From: an uncultured Desulfuromonas sp.
Lineage (GTDB): Bacteria > Desulfobacterota > Desulfuromonadia > Desulfuromonadales > Trichloromonadaceae
NCBI GenBank assembly: GCA_937982495.1
Contig: CALJLX010000356.1
Coordinates: 1 to 7,839, forward strand
DNA: 7,839 nucleotides
Direction of reading: 5' to 3'
Positions 1-5,379 of the stretch are shown in pieces. Below the pieces are notes generated by a model that was not told the origin of the DNA, did not search any database, and saw only the letters and a list, made by a program, of their open reading frames with translations. Each line of letters begins with the position of its first letter. The first letter of the stretch is position 1. The translations under genes and the position numbers were made by a program.

Positions 1-45
1 CTGTTAACCACCCTGTCCCTGGTTCGAGTCCGGGTTGGGGAGCCA
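1..45 (+). tRNA. tRNA-Asn (GUU), 3' portion, truncated by window edge
   Basis: The window opens inside the anticodon arm. The first bases read C-T-GTT-A-A, an anticodon loop with GUU, which decodes Asn. The T arm follows: stem CCTGG, loop TTCGAGT, stem CCGGG with one G-U pair. The 3' acceptor strand TTGGGGA, discriminator G and an encoded CCA end at 45. The D arm and the 5' acceptor strand lie outside the window, so the cloverleaf cannot be completed here. The loop and T-arm layout match the well-known bacterial tRNA-Asn pattern. A terminator follows within ten bases, so this is the last gene of its transcript. Confidence 0.93.
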
Positions 46-53
46 AACAAATC

Positions 54-86
54 AAGGGTCTACGGTTTATTCCGTAGGCCCTTTTT
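54..86 (+). terminator. Intrinsic terminator after tRNA-Asn
   Basis: An 11-bp stem (55-65 with 72-82, one G-T wobble) closes a 6-base loop, TTTATT, and runs directly into a T run at 82-86. It begins nine bases after the tRNA CCA end and is a typical Rho-independent terminator for the tRNA transcript. It also separates the tRNA from upp, so upp needs its own promoter. Confidence 0.88.
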
Positions 87-186
87 GGTGTTGGGGTTTT
101 GTCGCCCCGGTTATATGGGGCTGTCGGTGTGCCAAAGGGCTTTTCTCCGGTAGTCTTCCCTGACAGTTTTTGTGGTGGTTCTTCGT

Positions 187-215
187 TTGTTCTCTGGGGT
201 GCTCTCCGGTAAAGT
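187..215 (+). promoter_or_regulatory. Weak candidate sigma-70 promoter for upp
   Basis: TTGTTC (187-192) and TAAAGT (210-215) are spaced 17 bases apart and would start transcription about 35 bases before upp. Only three -35 and four -10 positions match consensus, so this is a tentative pick. It was chosen because the upstream terminator implies that a promoter lies between 87 and 256. No better pair was seen by eye. Confidence 0.2.
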
Positions 216-256
216 TGAAAGTATGAATTTGGCGGCCTTTCGACGAAGGAGGCACC

Positions 257-883
257 ATGGCGGTCATCGAGGTTGGGCATCCGCTGGTCAGGCACAAGCT
301 GGGGCTGATGCGCCGGCAGAATATCAGCACCAAGGAATTTCGCGAGCTGGCGTCGGAGGTGGCGCGTCTGCTGACCTACGAGGCGACTCGGGATCTGGAG
401 ACGGAACGGCACAGCATTCGCGGCTGGGCGGGGCCGGTGGCGGTGGAGCGGATCAAGGGAAAGAAGATTACCGTCGTCCCCATACTCCGGGCCGGGCTGG
501 GCATGCTGGACGGGGTGCTCGATCTCATCCCCAGCGCCAAGGTCAGTGTCGTGGGCGTCTACCGCGACGAGAAGACGCTGGAGCCGGTCACCTATTTCCG
601 CAAGCTCGCCGGCAACCTGGCCCATCGTAGCGCGCTCATCGTCGATCCGATGCTGGCGACGGGGGGAAGTCTGGTGGCGACCATCGATATGCTCAAGGCC
701 GCCGGTTGCACCAGCATTCGCGGACTCTTTCTCGTCGCCGCCCCCGAGGGAATCGAGCGGGTGCTCCGGGCCCATGCCGATGTCGATCTGTACGTCGCGG
801 CGGTTGACGAGCGTCTGAACGAACAGGGCTATATCCTTCCCGGCCTGGGCGATGCCGGGGACAAAATTTTCGGGACCCGGTAA
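257..883 (+). CDS. upp: Uracil phosphoribosyltransferase
   Basis: This cytoplasmic pyrimidine-salvage enzyme makes UMP and pyrophosphate from uracil and PRPP. At 208 residues it has the same length as E. coli Upp and is collinear with it throughout. It starts with the conserved HPLVRHKLGLMR block (residues 8-19). PILRAGLGM lies at 75-83, the PRPP-binding loop IVDPMLATGG at 128-137, and the uracil-binding C-terminal PGLGDAGDKIFGT at 195-207. The start at 257 is fixed by a strong Shine-Dalgarno AAGGAGG (246-252) four bases upstream and by homology from the first residues. The gene lies alone behind the tRNA terminator. The next gene starts 57 bases downstream and has no metabolic link. No uracil permease gene follows, although one often does in other bacteria. 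Nothing in the frame looks damaged. Confidence 0.97.
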   Translation: MAVIEVGHPLVRHKLGLMRRQNISTKEFRELASEVARLLTYEATRDLETERHSIRGWAGPVAVERIKGKKITVVPILRAGLGMLDGVLDLIPSAKVSVVGVYRDEKTLEPVTYFRKLAGNLAHRSALIVDPMLATGGSLVATIDMLKAAGCTSIRGLFLVAAPEGIERVLRAHADVDLYVAAVDERLNEQGYILPGLGDAGDKIFGTR

Positions 884-940
884 TTTTTGCTGGTAGACTT
901 TTCCTTCCACCCCCTTTAAACGGATTTTCAGGAGAGAGCC

Positions 941-2359
941 ATGCGCGATTACCAGAAGTTTTATATCGACGGCCGCTGGGTCGAACCCCGGGGCCGGGAA
1001 ATGATCGAGGTCGTCAATCCGGCGAGCGAGCAGCTCATGGCGCGGATTCCGGCGGGCGTCGGCGCGGATGCCGAGGCGGCCATCGGCGCCGCCCGCCACG
1101 CCTTCGACGGCTGGGCGGCGACGCCGGTGGCGCAACGCCAGGCGCTGCTGGAAAAACTCCGGCGCGGCCTGAACGAGCGAGCCGAGGAGTTGGCCGAGGT
1201 CATCACCGACGAGGTCGGCATGCCGCTGAAGATGACCCAGCGGGTGCAGGTCGGGCTGCCCATCGCCGTGCTGGAAAGCACCATCAAGCTGCTCGATGAT
1301 TTTCCCTTCGAGGAGACCATCGGCAATTCGCTGGTGCTGCGCGAGGCGGTGGGGGTGGTCGCCTGCATCACCCCCTGGAACTATCCGTTGCACCAGATCG
1401 TCGCGAAACTCGCTCCGGCCCTGGCCGCCGGCTGCACGACGATCCTCAAGCCGAGCGAGGTCGCGCCCTGCAACGCCTTCATCCTCGCCGAACTGATCGA
1501 CGCCGCCGGTTTCCCGCCGGGGGTCTTCAACCTGGTCAGCGGCACCGGGCCGGTGGTCGGTGAGGTGCTGGCCGCCCATCCCGAGGTGGACATGGTTTCT
1601 TTCACCGGCTCGACCCGCGCCGGAAAACGGGTTTCCGAGCTGGCCGCCGCGACGGTCAAGCGTGTCGCGTTGGAGCTGGGGGGAAAGTCGGCGGCGGTCG
1701 TCCTCGACGATGCCGACCTGGCGACGGCGATCAAGGGCACCCTGAACGCCTGCTTCCTCAATTCCGGCCAGACCTGCTCGGCCCACACCCGGCTGCTGGT
1801 GCCGGAGAGTCGCTACGACGAGGCGGCGCGCTTGGCGACGGAAGGGGCGCGAGCGTTCACCGTCGGTGACCCGAAGGGCGGTCAGGCCAAGCTCGGGCCG
1901 CTGGTTTCGGCCGCGCAGCGGGAGAGGGTGCGGGAGCATATCGCCAAGGGCATCGCCGAGGGGGCCGAGCTTCTTTGCGGCGGCGCCGAGGCACCGGAGG
2001 GGTTGGCGACCGGCTACTATGTGCAGCCGACGGTCTTCGGCCGGGTGACGCCGAGTATGACCATCGCCCGCGAGGAGATTTTCGGCCCGGTTCTTTCCAT
2101 CCTGACCTACCGGAACGAGGAAGAGGCGATCCGCATCGCCAACGATTCCCCCTACGGCCTGGCCGGGGCGGTCTGGTCGGCGGACGGGGAGCGGGCGCAA
2201 CGGGTCGCCCGGCGCCTGCGCACTGGCCAGGTCGACATCAACGGCGGGCGTTTCAACCTGCTCGCCCCCTTCGGCGGCTACAAGCAGTCGGGGCACGGTC
2301 GCGAGTTCGGCAGCTTCGGGCTGGAGGAGTTCCTCGAAATCAAATCGTTGCAACTCTAA
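941..2359 (+). CDS. NAD(P)-dependent aldehyde dehydrogenase, CddD/SSP0762-like
   Basis: The protein oxidises an aldehyde to a carboxylate in the cytoplasm; its substrate cannot be read from the sequence. At 472 residues it has a normal length for the ALDH superfamily, and every hallmark is present. These are TPWNYPLHQ (144-152, with the catalytic Asn147), LKPSEVAP (169-176, cofactor-binding Lys170), FTGSTRAGK (221-229), the general-base Glu245 in LELGGKS, the nucleophile Cys279 in NSGQTCS, EEIFGPV (378-384) and the C-terminal PFGGYKQSGHGRE (443-455). The overall wording, notably NSLVLREAVGVV and GPVVGEVL, resembles the CddD/SSP0762 subgroup (long-chain oxo-acid or generic aldehydes); this is recalled, not searched. 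The start at 941 has AGGAGAG (930-936) four bases upstream. It follows upp at 57 bases, so it may be cotranscribed, and it ends at a strong hairpin. There is no signal peptide or membrane segment. Confidence 0.93.
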   Translation: MRDYQKFYIDGRWVEPRGREMIEVVNPASEQLMARIPAGVGADAEAAIGAARHAFDGWAATPVAQRQALLEKLRRGLNERAEELAEVITDEVGMPLKMTQRVQVGLPIAVLESTIKLLDDFPFEETIGNSLVLREAVGVVACITPWNYPLHQIVAKLAPALAAGCTTILKPSEVAPCNAFILAELIDAAGFPPGVFNLVSGTGPVVGEVLAAHPEVDMVSFTGSTRAGKRVSELAAATVKRVALELGGKSAAVVLDDADLATAIKGTLNACFLNSGQTCSAHTRLLVPESRYDEAARLATEGARAFTVGDPKGGQAKLGPLVSAAQRERVREHIAKGIAEGAELLCGGAEAPEGLATGYYVQPTVFGRVTPSMTIAREEIFGPVLSILTYRNEEEAIRIANDSPYGLAGAVWSADGERAQRVARRLRTGQVDINGGRFNLLAPFGGYKQSGHGREFGSFGLEEFLEIKSLQL

Positions 2360-2383
2360 GGCGCACCCCATCCCCCAACGAAG

Positions 2384-2427
2384 AACGGGACCGACTCCCC
2401 AGGGAGCGGTCCCGTTTTGCTTTTTTG
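2384..2427 (+). terminator. Strong intrinsic terminator, probably bidirectional, between convergent genes
   Basis: Ten perfect base pairs (2384-2393 with 2407-2416) are extended past a single bulged A (2394) by four more pairs (2395-2398 with 2403-2406) around a CCAG loop. On the plus strand TTTT-GC-TTTTTT follows, ideal for ending the aldehyde dehydrogenase transcript 25 bases after its stop. On the minus strand the same stem is followed by the poorer tract TTCTTCGTT, so it can also end the leftward transcript that finishes at 2441. Confidence 0.9.
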
Positions 2428-2440
2428 CTTTCGATCTCGC

Positions 2441-2731
2441 TCAGCACGCGAAATCGACGGCGACCACGCTTTCGGCCAGCACCTTGACCTTGGCGACCAC
2501 CGCCTGATGGTCGGGGTGTACCTGATAGCGGTCGAGGGCGGCGAGGTCGTCGAAGTCGGCGACCAGGGCGAGGTCATAGGAGCGCGCCGAGCGCAGCACG
2601 TCGCGGCCGCAGCTGAAGGCGCGGATCTCGGCGATCAGCCCGGGCAGCCCTTTGAGGCTTCCTTCGAGATCGGCGATGGCGGCCTCGGTGGCGTCGGCCT
2701 TGAATTTGAAGAAGACGATGTGACGGATCAT
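2441..2731 (-). CDS. Stress-responsive alpha/beta-barrel (Dabb) domain protein
   Basis: This is a small soluble protein of 96 residues, the usual size of a single Dabb domain (dimeric ferredoxin-like alpha/beta barrel). The first strand, IRHIVFFKFK (2-11), is the typical opening of the family. It is followed by a helix rich in Ala and Glu, then YDLALVADFDDLAALDRY (52-69) and the family's HPxH motif, HPDH, at 72-75. Bacterial Dabb proteins are mostly uncharacterised; relatives include plant stress proteins and small polyketide or olivetolic-acid cyclases, so no reaction is assigned. The start at 2731 has AGGAGG (complement of 2739-2744) seven bases upstream. It lies 43 bases after lemA and is the last gene of the leftward block, ending beside the shared terminator. 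No promoter is evident in the short gap, so it is probably cotranscribed with lemA. Confidence 0.88.
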   Translation of the reverse strand: MIRHIVFFKFKADATEAAIADLEGSLKGLPGLIAEIRAFSCGRDVLRSARSYDLALVADFDDLAALDRYQVHPDHQAVVAKVKVLAESVVAVDFAC

Positions 2732-2774
2732 GGGAGTTCCTCCTGGGGATGAAATAAAGCGGTCGAATGCCGCG

Positions 2775-3344
2775 TCAGTTGGATTGGAAGGCGACGGTGA
2801 CGTCGGCGCGGTGGGCCGGGTCGATCCGCCACAACTCGCGGTTGGCGAAGTTGAAGAGGCGGGCGACGATCACGTCGGGGAACTGTTCGATACGGATGTT
2901 ATAGATGTTCACCGATTCGTTGTAGAGCTCGCGGCGGTCGGCGATCATCTCCTCGATCTCGGTGATGCGCGCGCTGAGTTGCTTGAAGACCTTGTCGGCC
3001 TTAAGCTCGGGGTAACGCTCGACGACCATGAAGAGGGAGCGCAGGGTGTCGCTCAGGGTGTTCTGGGCGGCCAGTTTTTCTTGGTTCCCCTGGGCATTCG
3101 AAATCATCGAGCGGGCCTTGGCCACCGCTTCAAGGGTCTGCCGTTCGTGCTGCATGTAGCCTTCGCAGACCTTGATCAGCTTGGGCAGTTCGTCGAAACG
3201 CTGCTTGAGCAGCACGTCGATGTTGCTCCAGGCCTTGTCGATGTTGTTCCTCAGCGTCACCAGGCCGTTGTAGACGACGATGACGTAGAGGATGAGCAAC
3301 ACCAGAACGAGCAGGATGACGCCGAGGGTGATCCAGAGGGTCAT
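2775..3344 (-). CDS. lemA: LemA family membrane-anchored helical protein
   Basis: The protein has 189 residues, a standard length for LemA. An N-terminal transmembrane helix (about residues 4-25, nearly all Leu, Val and Ile) is followed by the family signature YNGLVTLRNNIDKAWSNID (25-43) and LLKQRFDELPKL (45-56). Further conserved blocks are VERYPELKAD (108-117) and ADRRELYNESVNIYN (135-149). The rest is predicted antiparallel helix, as in known LemA folds. LemA function is not established; the name comes from a Listeria antigen and is unrelated to the Pseudomonas sensor kinase gacS/lemA. Basic residues just after the helix suggest that the domain faces the cytoplasm. The start at 3344 has a strong AAGGAGG (complement of 3350-3356) five bases upstream. 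The gap to the preceding GIDE gene is 30 bases, suggesting cotranslation and a shared membrane role. Confidence 0.95.
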   Translation of the reverse strand: MTLWITLGVILLVLVLLILYVIVVYNGLVTLRNNIDKAWSNIDVLLKQRFDELPKLIKVCEGYMQHERQTLEAVAKARSMISNAQGNQEKLAAQNTLSDTLRSLFMVVERYPELKADKVFKQLSARITEIEEMIADRRELYNESVNIYNIRIEQFPDVIVARLFNFANRELWRIDPAHRADVTVAFQSN

Positions 3345-3374
3345 GAGTGCCTCCTTGCAGAGTGATGGAAAAGG

Positions 3375-5363
3375 TTAAAAATCGACCAGCCGGGTCAGCG
3401 CCAAAACCGCCAACCCCAGGCCGAAAACCAGAAAGATCGCGCTCAACACGCCATAGCCCCGGGTGAGATGGGCTTCCGATGCGGTTTCGGCGATGATGAA
3501 GGGCAGATCCCGCCGCGCCGGGCGGCCGATCACCACCGATGAAGGGCGGGGGCCGTCTTCTTCCGATGCGGCCAGGGAATGGCGCAGCACCCGCTCTTCG
3601 ATCTCCTCGCGGGCGACCTGCCATTCGTCGGAGCTGATGTGCCCATCGCCGTCGGCATCGTATTGGTGCATCAGGTGGCGGTTCTGTTTCAGTTCGCGCA
3701 GGGCGGCGACGGTCCGCTCCCGCAGGCTGCTGGAGGCCGGGCGGGGGGCGGAAGCGTAACCGACGACGTAAATCGGGGCGCCCTCGGGAATGATCTCCTC
3801 GATCCATTTTTCCGTCGGATCAGCGACGGACGCGGCCATCAGCAGCATGCTCATCTGCCCGGGCAGTCCCTCCTGGCGGTGGCGGGGCTTGAGGACGGCA
3901 CCCCGGGGGTCGACGGTGAGGCGGCCGGTGTCGTCCTCGATCGCGAAGGGGACCGGTCCGCAGTCGCTGGTGCTGACTTCATCCCAGCTCTGGTTCTCGT
4001 GGTTGCGCCGCAGCTTGCGCAGCCGATAGAAGACGCAGGGCTGCTGGGTCATGGGCGAAACCACGGCATACTTGCGCCGCGCCCGGCCGTGAACCTCGAC
4101 CAGACCCAGGGCGACGGAGCGGATCTTGCTGGTCGGCAGGTTTTCCAGCTGGCGCTTGAGGCGCAGGTAGTAGAAGCTCCCCCAGAAGGCGCCCCCGGCA
4201 AAGAGGGCGGGGAGCAGGCCGTTGCGCATTCCCTGGCGAACCATTTGCGTCACGGTCTCGCCGATGACGCCGAAGAGGGCCATGCCCACCCCCGCCGCGA
4301 CGAGAAAAACCCGCAACAGCAGATGTCGGGAATGGCGCCGCAGCGGCGGCAGTTCCTCGGGCAGGGGCAGGGGTGTTCTCTGGGACGCCGGAGCCGGTTT
4401 GACGGGGGAATCCTCCCCCAGGGCCGCGGCCACTTCCTCCATCCCCGGCAGCTTGACTCCGGCGGCGGTGGCGACCACGGCGGCGGCCGGTCCGCCCATG
4501 ACGGCGGCGAGGGCGGCCGGAACCTCGGCGGCGGCCGCAGCGGCCCGACTCGCTTCCTCGGCGGCGATCTGGTGACGCCACAGATCGGCCATCAACCAAC
4601 CGAAGCGGGTCAGGGGGGCGAGCTGCTCCCGCCCCGGCGCCTCGCCGGGCGGCACGCGCTTGAGGGCGCAACCGGGAAGGGCCGCGAGACCGAAATCGCA
4701 GCGCAACTCGACGTCGGCGGCGCGCTCCCGGATCAGACGCAGAATCGCCTTGAGATTGCCGGCGACGCTGTAGCTTTTATGCTCGCCCAGCCCCTGGGGA
4801 TCGAAGCGTCCGGCGAAGATGCGTACCCCGGTGCGCACCCGGTAGTCGGCATCGAGCAGGTAGAGATCGAGGACCGGCTGATGCTGCAAGGCGGTCTTGA
4901 TCAACTCGTCATCGTCGAGATGACTCAGGGCGGCCGCGCCGCGATAGGCGTTCTGCACCAGCAGGCGCTTGAGGTCGCGGTCGACCACGGCGCCGCTGAG
5001 ATCGGCGAGAACGGCAAGCACCCGCGATTCGCCGTCGAGGGTCACTTCCTGATCGCCGGTGAGAAAAGTCAGGCTTTCGCCGCCGAGGCGGAAACCCTGC
5101 ACCCGCGCCGGGGCGAAGCGCGGCGGGGTCGGGTCGACCAGCCAGTGCTCGATGCCCTGTGCCGTCAAGAGCGGCGTGATTTTGTCGAGTTGCTCGTCGG
5201 GGCCTGTGGTCAGCAGGGCAATCCCTTGACCGAGCAGACTCTGGCGGACGGCGAAGGCATCGAGCCCGAAACGCTTAGCCAGCTTCGCCGGCAGGCTTTC
5301 GAGCCCCTCCACTCCCGGCGAGACCTTGTTGACGATCAGCAGCCGCTTCCGCTCCTTGGGCAT
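3375..5363 (-). CDS. GIDE/BAM-domain membrane protein with an EF-hand loop (annotated elsewhere as 'E3 ubiquitin ligase family')
   Basis: The protein has 662 residues and several parts. An N-terminal region (1-77) looks like the L7/L12 C-terminal fold, and an unrecognised globular region spans about 90-260. An Ala-rich and Pro-rich linker (267-340) leads to a transmembrane hairpin (about 348-366 and 383-400). A GIDE/BAM domain (412-630) and a last transmembrane helix (637-658) complete it. GIDE marks are SPMTQQPCVFYRLRKLRR (436-453), PFAIEDDTGRLTVDPRGA (472-489), IIPEGAPIYVVG (524-535) and VIGRPARRDLPFIIAE (611-626). A canonical EF-hand loop, D569-x-D571-x-D573-G-H-I-S-S-D-E580, interrupts the domain. 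There is no RING finger, so ubiquitin ligase activity is not supported despite the family name. The start at 5363 is preferred over an in-frame ATG at 5399. The latter overlaps the preceding gene and has no ribosome site, whereas 5363 follows that gene's stop by 16 bases with AGGAAG/GGGGGG upstream. The cellular role is unknown. Confidence 0.82.
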   Translation of the reverse strand: MPKERKRLLIVNKVSPGVEGLESLPAKLAKRFGLDAFAVRQSLLGQGIALLTTGPDEQLDKITPLLTAQGIEHWLVDPTPPRFAPARVQGFRLGGESLTFLTGDQEVTLDGESRVLAVLADLSGAVVDRDLKRLLVQNAYRGAAALSHLDDDELIKTALQHQPVLDLYLLDADYRVRTGVRIFAGRFDPQGLGEHKSYSVAGNLKAILRLIRERAADVELRCDFGLAALPGCALKRVPPGEAPGREQLAPLTRFGWLMADLWRHQIAAEEASRAAAAAAEVPAALAAVMGGPAAAVVATAAGVKLPGMEEVAAALGEDSPVKPAPASQRTPLPLPEELPPLRRHSRHLLLRVFLVAAGVGMALFGVIGETVTQMVRQGMRNGLLPALFAGGAFWGSFYYLRLKRQLENLPTSKIRSVALGLVEVHGRARRKYAVVSPMTQQPCVFYRLRKLRRNHENQSWDEVSTSDCGPVPFAIEDDTGRLTVDPRGAVLKPRHRQEGLPGQMSMLLMAASVADPTEKWIEEIIPEGAPIYVVGYASAPRPASSSLRERTVAALRELKQNRHLMHQYDADGDGHISSDEWQVAREEIEERVLRHSLAASEEDGPRPSSVVIGRPARRDLPFIIAETASEAHLTRGYGVLSAIFLVFGLGLAVLALTRLVDF

Positions 5364-5379
5364 CCTTCCCCCCGACTTC

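Noticed and set aside
1..86. tRNA-Asn 3' end as an attachment site for an integrated element
   Set aside because: No integrase gene and no second copy of the tRNA 3' end were seen in the window. The genes that follow are housekeeping in character.
172..630. A 152-codon plus-strand open frame overlapping upp in another frame
   Set aside because: upp is unmistakable in its own frame with a strong ribosome site. This product is Gly/Arg/Ala-rich with no motif.
884..940. A sigma-54 or sigma-70 promoter before the aldehyde dehydrogenase
   Set aside because: The GG in TGGTAGA has no GC at the required spacing, and the TTGCTG and TTTAAA boxes are 22 bases apart, too far for sigma-70.
2730..3365. 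A 211-codon plus-strand open frame opposite lemA
   Set aside because: lemA on the minus strand has clear family motifs and a strong ribosome site. The plus-strand product is an Asp/Glu/Val-rich mirror of it.
3375..5363. Bacterial ubiquitin ligase activity, as the family name implies
   Set aside because: No RING-type Cys/His zinc-binding set is present and no ubiquitin-like partner gene is nearby. Only the GIDE/BAM part is shared with MUL1.
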